A stretch of 64,000 nucleotides of DNA from the NCBI GenBank assembly GCA_964035545.1, contig OZ037769.1, positions 4,215,929 to 4,279,928 on the forward strand, in the 5' to 3' direction. The stretch's first letter is position 1. Each line of letters begins with the position of its first letter. Positions 41,787-57,829 of the stretch are shown here, piece by piece. Source of the DNA: Bugula neritina (Eukaryota > Bryozoa > Gymnolaemata > Cheilostomatida > Bugulidae). Position numbers and translations under genes: made by a program. Under the pieces are notes generated by a model that was given only the letters and a program-made list of their open reading frames with translations, made no database searches and was not told the origin of the DNA.

Positions 41787-41850
41787 TTGAACCAAGGATC
41801 TCTGGCTTGCGAGCAGACATGCACCAACTAACTATTACACCAAAAAAATA
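41787..41850 (-). repeat. tRNA-derived SINE relic inside duplication copy B
   Basis: On the minus strand TGCTCGCAAGCCAGAGATCC then TTGGTTCAAAA. It is orthologous to the relic at 14935-14998. Confidence 0.45.
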
Positions 41851-42706
41851 ACACTGGGAATATATCTCATCACTATATACTTATACATGCTTCAATCAAA
41901 TAACATTTATAATATCTAAATTAAACCTATAATATAGACAAATATGCTCATTAATCTAAAATACCCAATTTTCAATTTCATGCATAATAGCTCAGAGAGA
42001 AACATGGGTGACAGAATTATCAGCTACAAAAAATACAAAATATTTACAATAATAGTTAGCCTTTAAATAATAATATCTGTACTATTTTATGCTTTCTATA
42101 ATAACAGTATTTACTAAAAAAGAGACTTTTTTGCTGCTACAAAATTTTTCTAAACCATGACGTGGTAGTTATAGGCCAAGTATCACAGACTCATTTTTGA
42201 ATAGTTGTATAAGTGTCAAAGGCATCAATTTTTATTGCCCATTGTAATCATAATATACTATATATTATTGTTATATAATATATTATATATTATTTTTTGT
42301 ATAAAACTGTTATATATGAAATGGCTGCTTGCATTTATATTATGAGGTTACCTCCACGCTTTCGCATTGTCACTGAACTTGAATTGTCACTAAAATTGAA
42401 TTATTTGTAATTTATGCAATGTATTTTTTCTGAATAACTATAATAAGAATAACACTTTTTCGATTGGCAAACTATTAGAGTGGTATTATAAAACAATTGC
42501 GTTTATAAAACAGAGAACGAAACATAATACTTTTAATAGAATGAGACCACTTTCTAATTGACCCTAGAGCTCATTTTCTAGCGGCATGAAATGCATCATT
42601 TTGCAAAAGTTCTAGGTTTAATACGCTGTCAGATATTCTGATGCATTATTGATGAAAGATCATATATCAATTTTTTAAACATAAGCAAACATGAACAAAC
42701 AGCATA

Positions 42707-42718
42707 TTCGGTATATAA
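42707..42718 (+). promoter_or_regulatory. TATA element of copy 5
   Basis: TTCGGTATATAA, with a two-base change from the TTTTGTATATAA of copy 4, preceded by the same AACAAACAGCATA, 92 nt before the ATG. Confidence 0.7.
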
Positions 42719-42809
42719 TTGGACGTTTTAGCTCAATACCTTCACATTTCTTCACATTCACATCTCTGATACGTTTCAAGAATTTGGTATAATTAAAGTA
42801 TATTATAAA

Positions 42810-44817
42810 ATGGGTAAGTTATATAAGTTATATTACCTTTCAGTTGAGTTAAATTAACCAAATATTTATGTTTTCCAAATTTAAAGAAAAACAAAATAAT
42901 AAAATTATATTTAGTAAAAAAATTATAAAGCACTTAATATATAGCTATTTTTAATATAAAATCCTGTTGTTGTAATTGTATATAGTTTACAAAGCTAGCA
43001 TAAAGATTTATAAAACTATAATATATAATAGTTTTATAAATCTTATATTCATAAATTTGCTTTAATACAGCTTTTACTGTTAACAATTGAGCAACTGTTT
43101 GGTTTGGTTGATTTATCATAAAAAAAATATTAATATAAATAATTTATTGATTGTTACGTTTCATTTTAGTGTCTGTAAAAGCTAGTATAGCAGTATGCGC
43201 TGTTGCTCTATTTATTGGTAAGTTTCATCTAACTGATATTTGACTAGAATATAAAAAATGTTTTGAAGTAACTCAGTGCATAATCAAGGAGAACAGCTAT
43301 AAACCGCAGCAAAACATACTATACCGTGAAACGATACATCACTCCTCTCTTATTGCATAATTATAACTATAACTAATTGTGCTTATATAATTATTTATTC
43401 TTTTGTACTTTTAGCTATGGCTGAAGTGAAAAGCGATTCTTCTAGTGATTCTCGTGAGTATAAAAACAGCATTTCAATAGGTTCAGATGGTTTAGAGTAG
43501 TGAAATCACACACACAGCATATATAGCAATGTTATGTTGCGATATAGATGGCAAAATATAGTGCAATTGTAATAATTATTGATTAAAAACAAAATTAAAT
43601 GTGTGCAACTATGCTGATAAGTTTCTAATTGTGTCAATATAATCAAGCTAATAAGAAACTATCTGAATTTATTATATGTATTTAAAGAATTTGTTTAATT
43701 GCAGCTTGTGAAGACATCCTTTATGAAGAGTTTTGCGATTTCAAAAAGACAATTCAGACAAAGAAACGCAGCGATTGTATAAAGTTTGTAAACATACATA
43801 TAATAATTTTCCTGCGATACACATGCTGACTCACATTTGTATCTGATATATTCAAATTAATACAACTATGTAAAACATCAACGTATACTTTAAGTTTTTT
43901 TTCAGAGCCAGAAATAATTTGCTGACGGCTACTGGCACTTGTGTTGCTGATAATCTAGTGTTACTATCATTTCGAGGAATTCAGTACATAAGACTGTTCA
44001 GATCCTACTGTAAAGGCATTGCCTTTCCACAAAATGGTAAGTATCTTTATAGGTTTCCTAGTTGTAATATTTAGTCATTAAGTTAACTTCTTTCAATAAC
44101 AAATGCTTGTGACTAAATAATATTTACTTTCATTGATTTTAGAATGTGATAAAGTTTCGGACTGTCTGCAGATAGCATTTGACAAAAAAGGAAAGAAACT
44201 TTTTTGGTAAGAGCTGTTTTATTTTGGTTCTAGAGTTTGATTGTTTTTTTAAGTATTCGTCTGAATTATGTAATCTAGAGAGAAAACGAATTTGTTTAAA
44301 TATAAGGTCTAAATGTTTGCTTTCAGTTTGATCCCAAATAAATGTTTCAAGTCTTTTTTACTATACCTATAGTCTAAGAAATTGGCCAGTGTATGTACCA
44401 CACACCACACACTACACACCACACACTTCACACCACACACTATGCACGCACGCACGCACACGTGCACACGTGCGCACACTCGCATACACACACGCACGGA
44501 CACACACGCATACACACACACACACATATAGTTATATATAGTATATGAAATATAAATATAAAATATACATATGTAGATTGGAAGCTGAAAAAAATTTTTA
44601 CGGTTACTGATATTGAAAGAAGAACTAAATAAAACTTTGTTGTAGTAACAAGAAGAATCCCGCAAACCAGTGCTACAAGAAGGCTAAGAAAACATGTTCA
44701 GTGGCAGATCAATATCAAGATGTACTTATTAACAGAGCTTTTCTAGCAGTCTGTACATCCAATAAGAAGTTTTATACCATCGAAAAACCTGTTTTACCTT
44801 CTTGCTCCAAACACTAA
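42810..44817 (+). CDS. Copy 5: 12-cysteine secreted protein
   Basis: Seven exons: 42810-42813 (ATGG), 43170-43217, 43415-43453, 43705-43783, 43906-44036, 44143-44206 and 44646-44817. They give 537 nt, or 178 residues plus stop, all GT-AG. The signal peptide (MVSVKASIAVCAVALFIG) is followed by a short spacer with an SDSSSDS run, then 12 cysteines starting C-x8-C-x13-C. A cysteine codon (TG|T) is split by intron 6. The domain is rich in lysine. AATAAA at 44927-44932 is about 110 nt after the stop. Intron 6 holds CA-rich repeats at 44397-44527. This is the complete partner of truncated copy 4. I do not recognise the fold; a secreted, disulfide-stabilised helical protein is inferred. Confidence 0.82.
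44397..44527. repeat. CA-rich repeat in intron 6 of copy 5
   Basis: CACACCACACACTACACACC units pass into CGCACGCACG and then CACACACACACA. The open frame on the minus strand across it is a by-product. Confidence 0.85.
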
Positions 44818-44932
44818 GAGGAAAACACAAAAGTTTACTGTCAGTGGTTATTATTTCCAAAACACTTTTCGTCAGCTTTAAGCTTTTTGGACACAGGTGC
44901 ATGCAGCATATGTTGATCTTCGTAAAAATAAA

Positions 44933-45751
44933 ACTTCAAATTGTTATCTATTTCACACGTTGAATTTTCTAATATAGACACATAATTTTTATTAACGTGT
45001 TGATTTTTAAATGTTTTTATTGTAACTAATGCCAGTAAAATTAAATAAAATGTATTAGCGTATATAAATCTTTCTGGGCTTGTTAATAATGTTAGTTATG
45101 GAGTTACTTCAACTGTGTGCGTGTGCGCGTGTGTGCGTGCGTGCGTGCATGCGTGCGTGTGTGTGTGTATATATAAACAATATATAAACAGGCAGACAGA
45201 AACTGATAGACAACTGGCTGCCTTACCAGAACAACAGAATGGTGTGAGCAATAACATGTTGAAAATGGCATAAAAGCACTTATAGTTATAAAATAAATAC
45301 TAAATGAAAATCTTGTAAATCCAAGTGTCTCAGTCTTTGACAGAAATTTCTACAGTTATAAATCATGATATTAATAATTTTGGCCTATGATTATATCTAA
45401 TTACTTTCAAATATTGACAAATGATAGTGATATTACGTCATCTATTCATGTTTGTAGTATCACTGAACTGCCTGTGACTTGCAGAATGTCAATTTGTAGA
45501 CAATCACGAACAAATTTCTGCACAATTAACCATCAAACTGAAACCTTCAATAATATTAAATAACAACGATAATGTTTTCATAACCTACAACGCAATATTT
45601 TCAAATAGCATGAATTATATTATTATTTTGCCACCATATTACAAATTACAAAATCATTAGGGTTTATCTTTTGCCAAGTCTTAGAATTTCCTGTTATTGA
45701 CAAAAGATTACATCAATTTTATTATGTGATGTAGATTAATGGGACATCGTG
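44933..45751. other. Interval between copies 5 and 6
   Basis: Downstream DNA of copy 5 with a GTGTGCGTGCGT microsatellite at about 45115-45168. From about 45415 it resembles the upstream DNA of copies 7 and 8 (ATCACTGAACTGCCTGTGAC text), so it is part of the duplicated unit. Confidence 0.6.
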
Positions 45752-45763
45752 TTTAATATATAA
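45752..45763 (+). promoter_or_regulatory. TATA element of copy 6
   Basis: TTTAATATATAA, preceded by GACATCGTG, 77 nt before the ATG. It is the most diverged of the family's TATA elements. Confidence 0.65.
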
Positions 45764-45839
45764 GTTGGTATTGTAGTTGTATATCTTCACCTTTACAAAC
45801 TCTTCTCTTCTACATCTTAGGACTTCAACTTAATGAAAA

Positions 45840-49023
<3,184 letters not shown>

Positions 49024-49287
49024 TGCTCCTAACTATACTAGCTAATGTTTCCTAACCACCCTACGTGGTAGATGTATACATGCATCCACTTCTAACTATT
49101 TTAATGTATTCAAGACACATGTAAATCATATATTATAAAAACAAAATAAATATACTTTTTCAACTATTTTTTAATTCAGTCTTTGCAAATTAAACAAACT
49201 TTCATTTAGCAAGTTTTACTATAACTTTAACAGCAATATATTACTGTTATAGTAAAACTATTGGTATACCAATAGACCCAAATTAGG

Positions 49288-49710
49288 CCATTTCACTTAA
49301 TTTAATACACACTGGAAATCTTTAGTTTTTAGCTATTTTTTACAATTTAGTTTCTAATGAACATGGGCTTTTGTCTAAAATTAGTAAAATATCAAATAAT
49401 ACATTTAAATAATCAAGGTTCTTTTTAATTTTGCTCGATTTCCAATGTTTACTATACCAATTATTTAGCTACTTTTGATTGCGGACCGTTACGGTTTTTC
49501 CATAACGGTCCGCAATCCAAATTACCTAAACAAATAGAAAAAAATTTGGAAAATTAAGCAAAATTAAAAATAACTCTGATTATTTAGGTGCATTTACTGA
49601 TATTTTACTTATAGTTTTGAGCAAAACCCAATTAAGTTCATTAGCAGCTAATTTGTGAAAAATAGGTAAAAACTGGAGTTCTCCAGTGTGTATGATTAAA
49701 TTAAGTAAAA
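49288..49710. mobile_element. Foldback (inverted-repeat) element, copy 2
   Basis: Left arm: CACTTAATTTAATACACACT, then TTTCTAATGAACATGGGC and AAATAATCAAGGTTC. Right arm: the inverse of these, ending CCAGTGTGTATGATTAAATT. The centre is GATTGCGGACCGTTACGG followed by its inverse CCATAACGGTCCGCAATC. Each arm is about 200 nt, leaving almost no loop. It is homologous to 22780-23190. It sits just downstream of copy 6 and carries no gene. Confidence 0.8.
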
Positions 49711-49719
49711 TGATCCAAT

Positions 49720-50379
49720 TAAAGTTTTAATGCTTGTTTATATTATGTCTGGTTTTGTTGATAATAATGCTATACTGACTTTATATCAACTTTGTGTCAT
49801 AATTGAAAATCATTGCATATATGGCAACATATTTGTTAAGCGGTGGAAGCAATATGAATCTTGTTTTTTTTACGAAATTATCACAAATTTATTAAACAGT
49901 GTTTATATTTAAAATAAAAAATATTGGCATAAATATCATATTAGCATTACAAAACTCAGTATTTGAAAGTTGTCAATTACATAAACTTTATAGATGCATA
50001 TAAAAGTTGTACTAGAAAGTTGATTTCTGTAGTTTCCATACATGTATGTATACATGTATACATGTAAATGCAAACTGCAACCACACATTTATTCATAGGA
50101 GCATACATATGCATAATGTGAATTAATGGAAACAACTTGTGAAGTGAAGTGAAGTAATGACTAAAAACCATGACATGCATAACTCCAATGTTGCCCAGTA
50201 CTTAAAAACAAATTAGGTAAATGAATCTGAATTTTTTTTATACTCCTGTGTAAATTTAATTTACAATGCTCTCTGCTTGACTTAAAAAGCTTAGCATAAA
50301 GCTTATAACTTTTGTAATTATTTAATAGTTTTCAGCATTTTTATCTTTTTGAAGTAGTCTTCTATTTTTTTCACATAGA
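49720..50379. other. Interval between foldback element and duplicated unit 7
   Basis: AT-rich sequence without a gene I can support. Short open frames at 49730-49912 (+) and 49977-50180 (-) have no recognisable motif. Confidence 0.4.
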
Positions 50380-50841
50380 GTTATTGACATTGAACGCACA
50401 CAAACTCATCAATCCTTATAGTGTCAAAGATATTGACTCTAATTGACCATTGTGTAATATTGTCATACAATAACTGCATGGTGAATTGTGAATTAGGCCA
50501 TTGATTCTTGATTTAAATATTACTGAATTGTTTTTGACCCACTCAATCTATCATCATGTAAAGAAATGCTATTAAACTGCATGGCCGGCTAACTATTGTA
50601 CTTAAAATGTAATTCTACAGCAATAATTTTGTTTATAACCTACTTAATATTATATATATACCTTTAAGTTTGAATAACATAAAAATCATTTCTTGATTTT
50701 GGAAATAATTCTTTTGTTGCCCACAATTCATCGTATTGCAAAATAATCAACGGTTATAACCGGTCAAGTTTTATGATTTCTTAGTAATAATAAGAGATTA
50801 TATCAATTTTATTACAAAACGTAAATTGCACAAACATCATA

Positions 50842-50853
50842 TTTTGTATATAA
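50842..50853 (+). promoter_or_regulatory. TATA element of copy 7
   Basis: TTTTGTATATAA preceded by AACATCATA, 99 nt before the ATG. Confidence 0.7.
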
Positions 50854-50951
50854 TTAGAATTTTTAGCTAAAGCTCTTCATATACCTTTAACCATACACAC
50901 TTTTTATCCTTCTTAAGACTTCAACAGACTAAAAATTTTGATACAAAAATT

Positions 50952-53312
50952 ATGGGTAAGTATATTATATATTAATAATTTATAATTCCGTTTACTTTTG
51001 AATTCATATAATTTAAAAATTTTAAAAACATATTTTGTAATAATATTAAATGCTTTTTATTTGTATTCCATTCATTAAAAAAGAAAACATGCAATAAGAT
51101 TACACTTTAGGTATTAAAGAAAAAGTGCTATTATAACTATACGAATAATACATATTTCTGTTGAAAAAAAGTAATGTTATACTGAAATAACTTCTACCCT
51201 CTATATACTTTGTGTCATGCATAGTGTACTTTAATGTAACGTAATAACTTTTGAATTTTCATCATTCATTGTTACTCTGAAGATGGGCACAGTGGTGCCC
51301 GAAATATTAGTTGATTACTTTGCCTAATAAAGTAATAAAACAACAATTTTTCTCGTATACTTACTCATAATGTTATACTATATATATATATGTACATACA
51401 CTTGTCAGTGCAATTTTAGCAGAACATATCATAAAAAGCAATTTTGACTCAAAATACTATATGAAATACAAGAAATATAAGGATTTTATGTTTATTTCAG
51501 TTTCTGTGAAAGTCATCGTAGGTACATGTGCTGTTGCTTTTTTTATTGGTAAGTGGTAACATTTAATATCAAGTATCATGGTATTAACATTGAACATGTG
51601 ATATTGTTATAAAATATCATGTTGTATAAAAGCTTTTGTTAGTAAAAAAAATGACATATATGGTAAATTATTGCCTCCCTAGCTTTTGTGTAAGAGCTCT
51701 TTGAGTATTTAAGTTGTCAGTTTTAATAGAATTACATTATTGTTTTCACATTTAGGTATTGCTGAAGTAGAAAGTAGATCTCTTCACGACAAACCTAGTA
51801 AGTATGAAAATATAGTTTGATAAGTGTATAGCTATTGTGTTTTTCTGTACTTTCACGCAGTAAAAGATGTATTGGATAAATAATTTATAATAAAAATATA
51901 CTATACAGCTATGAGAAATGCATAGTCAAAGCTCAATGAATATTATAGTTCTAACTGTAGACTAAAGGGTGTTATAGTAATATTTACGTATCATATAGCA
52001 GTTTATTTATATCCCATATGATTTCAAATTCATCATTTTCACTTTACGAGCATTATGATAAAATTTGATCATCAAAAATAAAATGAATGTTTTATGTTTT
52101 TGTAAAATATGTTTTGTAGCTTGTGAAAAGAATCTTTACAACCTGTTTTGTGAATTTAAGACATTAGTAATGACACAAAAGCGCGATTATTGCCTGAGGT
52201 TTGTAAGCATATGTATAGCATATATTATACTGAAATTTATGCTATATAATACTTTGTAACATTTTCTATAATTACATTGAACTTTGTATGTAACTAAATA
52301 TAAGGCATCAGGGTATTATTTGGACTGTATATAATACTTAGAGCCAGGGATAAGCTATACTCTCAACAATTGTGTTGTTAAGGATCCTGTCAAAAGGACG
52401 TTTCAAGGATTTCAGTTCATGAACTTGTTCCGATCCAACTGCAGAGGCCTTGACTACCCACAGGCGGGTAAGCATCTGTCTATAAGTCAATTTTTTTAAA
52501 AAGTTAATAACACTTGTAAAAGATTTTAAGCAGTGTAGTTTAAAACTAAACATTTAACGTAAGCGCTGTTGTTTATATATAGTCAAAGAGACATATATGG
52601 TCTTTTGATCTGTAGATAGAGTAGCTTGAAAGGACGTTTATAAAATAGATCTCTTTAATTGTGTATATAAGGGTTAATAAGTCAACTGAAAAACAAATGT
52701 TTTTATTTGTTTGCTGATTTTTATAGGATGTGGCGAGATTCAATATTGCCTAAAGATGGCTTTTGACAAAAGCGGAAAAACACTTCTTTGGTGAGACTTT
52801 GTATGGCTGCTTCAGTGTTACATTATATTGATTTTTTGTTTTTAGCTCAATATAGTATATGGTTGAGCTAATGCATAACGGAAATGAAGGAAGAAAAATT
52901 TAGCGTAATTGTTGGCTTTATGTTTTCTTTTAAACACATGATTTTTAGTAAAACCTGTGCTTTTTTGTTAATATCTTTTTTAGAATAATTATATTGTCAG
53001 TGAAAATGTTTTCATTTTCTGTGCTTCTGCTCATTTTCTAATTATTTCTATAAAATATACTTTCAGTACTTCAAACTTAAATTTATTTCATTATATCGAT
53101 ATATATATTAAAATGTTCTTTTTAGTGATGAAGAGAAATTAGTTGACAAGTGCTACCAGTATGCTATGAAAAGATGCTATTTAGCTGAGCAATTTCGAGA
53201 TGTAGTTGTTAGACAAGTTTTTCCAAAAGTCTGCAAATCTAGCAAATCTTATACAATGAAGAAACCTGTTTTACCTTATTGTCCCAAGGTTCACAAACCT
53301 GTAAAACTTTAA
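50952..53312 (+). pseudogene. Copy 7: interrupted by an 8-bp deletion
   Basis: Exons: 50952-50955 (ATGG), 51501-51548, 51756-51797, 52120-52198, 52342-52467, 52727-52790 and 53126-53312. All splice sites are good and all 12 cysteine codons are present. Compared with copy 8, exon 5 lacks eight bases (GCAGCGAC) just after GATAAGCTATAC at about 52360. The frame then meets TAA within eight codons. Exon lengths sum to 550 nt, and 558 with the eight bases counted, exactly the size of copy 8. Nothing else is damaged, so the loss is recent, polymorphic, or an assembly error. Short AC repeats at the deletion edges fit replication slippage. If translated, the product would keep the signal peptide and three cysteines plus out-of-frame residues. 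Confidence 0.75.
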
Positions 53313-54350
53313 TGACTAACATGTCTTCAAAAGCCTTTATATGTACTTTGAACTACTTTAAGTTAATTTGAGAAATAAACAATAAAAACAAATAACATAA
53401 AAATTTCAATGAAAAATTTTCTAATTTATGCTTTCTAAATTAAACATAGATTTTATTGAGAGATTTTAAATTTTTGCTATATACAGTCTTATTATAACAA
53501 TTTAAACCCAAATAAAAGTCAAAATTCTTCAAGTCCTAATTTGTGTTGTTGATATAATAGATTAACCAAAAGCTATACTGCAGTCTCTATTCACTTTGTA
53601 TTTTATTTAAAAATGCATTATGTATAATTTAAACATCACGCATAATCAAAATATAAAAACAATATGAACCATACCACTTTCTGTTGTAAGAAATGATAAT
53701 AAATCACCTACTGAATATCGCGTAGGTTTAAATTAATATATACTGATATTATAAATGTTTTGTTGGAATTACACAGATCAAAAAGTTCTAAATTAGTTAA
53801 GAAACAAGATAATTTGTGCAAAGCATGTGCAAAGAAGTATCAGTCATATAAGTTTATTATACGGAAATAGAATATACACATCAAATCACAAAGTGACTTG
53901 GTTTGTATATGAATACTAGCACGACGCTCATAAATTCTTATAAACATTGACTGTAATCGACCATTGTGTAGCATTGTCATGCAATAACTGGTAACTTAGA
54001 GGATTAGGCCATTAATTCGTGTTTTTAGTATCATTGAATTTTTTGCGACCTACACAATATATATTCACGTATAGAAATGGAAGTAAACCGGCATGGCCGG
54101 CAAATTATTATATACTTACAATGTAATTTTGCGAAACAATTGTGTTCATAACCTATTTAATCAATATATATAATAATTTTATTAACACAAAAGTAGTTTC
54201 TTGACTTTAAGGAAGCAATTCATTGGTCACACACAATTCATGGCATTGCAAAATAATTAAGGGTTTATATTTTGTCAAGTAATATCATTTATTAATAATA
54301 GAAGATTATATCAATTATATGACAAGAATGGATTGCACAATCGTCGTGTT

Positions 54351-54362
54351 TTATGTATATAA
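54351..54362 (+). promoter_or_regulatory. TATA element of copy 8
   Basis: TTATGTATATAA preceded by TCGTCGTGTT, 93 nt before the ATG. Confidence 0.7.
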
Positions 54363-54454
54363 GTAAAAAATTTATTTGAAGTTCTTCACACCTCTTTATG
54401 TACACATCTTTTATTCACTTGAGACTTTAAAGAACAGAAGATTTTGATACAAAA

Positions 54455-55739
54455 ATGGGTATAAGTATATATTTTAATAATTTATAATTCTGTTTACTTC
54501 TGAATTCATTTACAAGCTTCAAAAAATGCATATATTGTTATTATGCTTTTGTTCAAAATTATTAAGACAATGTAACAACAAGATTACATTTTATAACTAA
54601 AAAAGAAGTTATATTACCTATAGACAATTTTTACAATACATATTCCAATTCAAAATAACTTTTGCTTTACTATGATATATTGCTGATTTTTCAAAACAAC
54701 ATTAGCTCTACATTAAAACAATTTTTTTTAATAAAGTTGAAATACATACACTAAACAAAACTGAATTGTTAAAAAGGTTATGTTTATTTTTAGTGTCTGT
54801 GAAAATCATCATAGCTACATGCGCTGTTGCTCTATTCACTGGTAAGTGGTAGCATTCAATATCAAATACATGGAGTAACATATTGAACATATGATATTGG
54901 TATAAAATATTATATTGTAGACGTTTTTGTTAGGAAAAAAATGACATATTATAAATTAATGCTTCAATCCTGTGTAAGAGCTCTTTGAGTATTTAAGTTG
55001 TCAGTTCTAATAGAATTATATTTTTGTTTTCAAATGTAGGTATTGCCAGAGTAGAGAGTAGATCTTATCACGACAAACCTAGTAAGTATGAAAATATATG
55101 TTTTAATAAGTGCAGTTGTTTTGCTATTATATAGTTTAATACAGTTAAATGATTTATTGGATAAATAGTATGATATATTACCATAATAAATATGTGATTA
55201 ATAATTATATTATTTAACCAATTATAACAATTATTTATTACAACAAATAATTTAATAGTAATAATATAAACAAATACTATACAGTTATCAGCAGTGGTCA
55301 AGGTTTAAAGGAATTATGATAAACTGTGTTATTGTAATTTTACAAAGATGGCCTATTATATTTACTTACTTTATTAATTGCTCACTTGATAAAAACCTTT
55401 AGCATTTAGCTTTCCATTTCTATAATTAAACTGAACATGAATATAATATGACATTATATAGTTTTAACTGTGCTTTAAAGAACTTTACAATAATATTTAT
55501 GTAGCAAATAATTTATACCATACAATTTCAAATTATCAGATTTCACCATGACATTACGATAAAAATGTATCAAAAATGTATGTATGTCTTATATTTTTTT
55601 GTAAAATATGTTTTGCAGCTTGTGAAGATAACCTTTACAACCTGTTTTGTGAATTTAAGACGTTAGTGATGACGCAAAAACGAGATTATTGCTTGAGGTT
55701 CGTAAGCATACAGCATATTATATTGAACTTTACTCTATA

Positions 55740-55824
<85 letters not shown>

Positions 55825-56724
55825 CTTTGTAACATTTTTTGTATAATATCAAAATTATCATATAATTAAATATAAGGCATCAGGGTATTATTTGTACTAT
55901 ATAATATTTAGAGCCAGGGATAAGCTATACGCAGCGACTCTCAACAATTGTGTTGTTAAAGATCCTGTCAAAAGGACGTTTCAAGGATTTCAGTACATAA
56001 ACTTGTTCCGATCCAACTGCAAAGGCATTGACTACCCACAGGATGGTACGAACCAATCTCGTTTGATATGTCTTAAATCAACTTTTCAAGAAAAAAAATT
56101 TAATCGAGTCAGCTGAAAACAACATATTTTTATTTATATTCACTTCTTTTAGGTTGTGGAGAGATTGAACATTGTCTAAAGATGGCGTTTGACAAAAGCG
56201 GAAAGAAACTTCTTTGGTGAGAGTGTGCATATTTGCTTCAGTATTAAGTTATATTTTTTTACTATTCCTTAAAGCAATATAGTTGACCTAATCATGCCTC
56301 AGAGAAATTAAGGGAGCAACATTTTAGTTGCTGCCTTTATGTTCTCTTTGAAATATAATTTCTAATAAAACCTTTGTTTTTTGTTGATGCCTTTTTTAAA
56401 TTATAATTATATGCATATATTTGTATGTTCGGTGCTTTTGCTTATTTTCTATTTATTTCTATTAACATAACATTTCAGTAATTTCAAGCTTAAATTAATT
56501 TCATTTCACCTATATATACTAAAATCTTATTTTTCAGCGATAAAGAGAAATCAGTTGACAAGTGTTACCAGTATGCTATGAAGAAATGCTATTTGGCTGA
56601 GCGCTTTCGAGATGTGGTTGTTAAACAAGCTTTCCCAAAAGTCTGCAAATCTAGCAAGTCTTATACAATGAAGAAGCCTGTTTTACCTTATTGTCCCAAG
56701 GTTCACATACCTGTTAAATTTTAA
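54455..56724 (+). CDS. Copy 8: 12-cysteine secreted protein
   Basis: Seven exons: 54455-54458 (ATGG), 54794-54841, 55040-55081, 55619-55697, 55912-56045, 56153-56216 and 56538-56724. They give 558 nt, or 185 residues plus stop. The signal peptide (MVSVKIIIATCAVALFTG) is followed by the spacer IARVESRSYHDKP and then 12 cysteines, starting C-x8-C-x13-C. Cysteines 6 to 8 lie in the GCGEIEHC...KKLLC segment, and the end is YTMKKPVLPYC plus a short basic tail. AATAAA lies at 56830-56835. This is the best model of the intact family. Its lysine content and predicted helices would suit a secreted disulfide-rich protein, but I know of no family with this pattern. Confidence 0.85.
55743..55820. repeat. 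TA microsatellite in intron 4 of copy 8
   Basis: About 75 nt of TA repeat, absent from the matching intron of copy 7, so it expanded after the duplication or contracted there. Confidence 0.9.
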
Positions 56725-56950
56725 TGACCATGCACTGTTTCCAAAAGCTTTTATTAACCCTAGTATACTTTGAACTAATTTAATTGCTTTTGAAAAATAA
56801 GCAGTATACATCAATAGCATAAAAAACTCAATAAATGATTTTCTAATTCATGCTTTTTATATTAAACATAAATGTTGTTAATTGAGATTTCAATCTTTTG
56901 CAATACAACCTTAATACCAATTTAGACTCAAATAAAAGCCAATGCTCTTT

Positions 56951-57543
56951 ATACTTTCTTGTCTTGTTGATAATAAATTTACCAAAAGGCTATATATATT
57001 ATACACTATATACAAGAATTATATGTTTTATGCTGTAAAGAAAGGTCTTTCTAAAAAAACTTATAAATGGTTTAGATATACTATATAAAAGATGAAATTA
57101 TAAACCAACGCTCTGCACCATCTCAAAGACCTAAATATATAGTAACCTGTTATATTATGTTTAATACATTAATTTACCAGCAAATGATATCTAATCTGTG
57201 TCAACAATTCAAGTTCTTGTTAGCAGCTATAATTTACATATAGCCTTTATATAGAGTCCACATATGTGCAGGTGTCAGTTTATATGTTTTAAACTTGCAT
57301 GATTATGTAATGAATGATAACTTATATCTTGCATAAGTTGGATGAAAATTTTGAAATCTTTTATATATGTAACATCATTGCATATTACGTAAAGGTAATT
57401 TGTGCCAATTATTAATAAAACAAACATATCCATATAAAGGCAGTGCATTTAACTTTATTCTAGTAAACAAGCATTGTTTTTATATTAGCATTATTAATAA
57501 ACTTACAATTAACAGGACACTTTTGAAAAGTATAAAAATTCTA
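56951..57543. other. Interval after the gene cluster
   Basis: AT-rich sequence to the right of the last family copy. No family exon or other gene is seen. Confidence 0.4.
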
Positions 57544-57564
57544 TTTATTTTTGTTTTGCTTCAG

Positions 57565-57777
57565 TTACATTTTTAAAGAAATTTCTATTGCGTATATCAC
57601 GTAGTCAGCAAAAGAACAACTAATAATGCTGCTGACTGGAACAGGTATTGGGTAAAACAGGTCCTTTGTAGAAATAGTCTTGGTCAGAGTTGCAGCTGAG
57701 CATTCTGCTTCTGCTACTTTGTGATTATAGCAATTTTCAGCTGGAGTCTTCTTGGCCCCCAAAAAACTTCCTTCCAT
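57565..57777 (-). CDS. Possible small intronless gene
   Basis: A minus-strand frame of 70 residues starting MEGSFLGAKKTPAENC. It has near-normal composition and two further cysteines at about 26 and 54. On the same strand a TATA-like CATATAAACC lies about 45 nt before the ATG, and AATAAA lies 16 nt after the stop (57544-57549), so the signals are compactly arranged. No signal peptide or known domain is seen. It could also be a terminal exon or chance. Confidence 0.25.
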   Translation of the reverse strand: MEGSFLGAKKTPAENCYNHKVAEAECSAATLTKTISTKDLFYPIPVPVSSIISCSFADYVIYAIEISLKM

Positions 57778-57829
57778 ATAAATTTCTCAAACGTGTAGCG
57801 ACAACAAACACCTGGGTTTATATGCACAT

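Larger units (their letters stand above)
41430..44060 (+). repeat. Segmental duplication, copy B
   Basis: Collinear with 14565-17745, as described there. It contains the promoter and exons 1-5 of copy 5. Exons 6 and 7 of copy 5 lie just beyond the right end of the shared region. Confidence 0.8.
50380..53530 (+). repeat. Tandem duplication unit containing copy 7
   Basis: Aligns with 53880-56950 through upstream DNA (GACCATTGTGTA, GGCCATTGATTC, GCATGGCCGGC), promoter, all exons and introns, and 3' flank (ATTTTCTAATTTATGC). Similarity is high. Confidence 0.8.
53880..56950 (+). repeat. Tandem duplication unit containing copy 8
   Basis: Head-to-tail partner of 50380-53530. The units abut, separated by only a few hundred nt, which fits unequal crossing-over. 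Confidence 0.8.
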
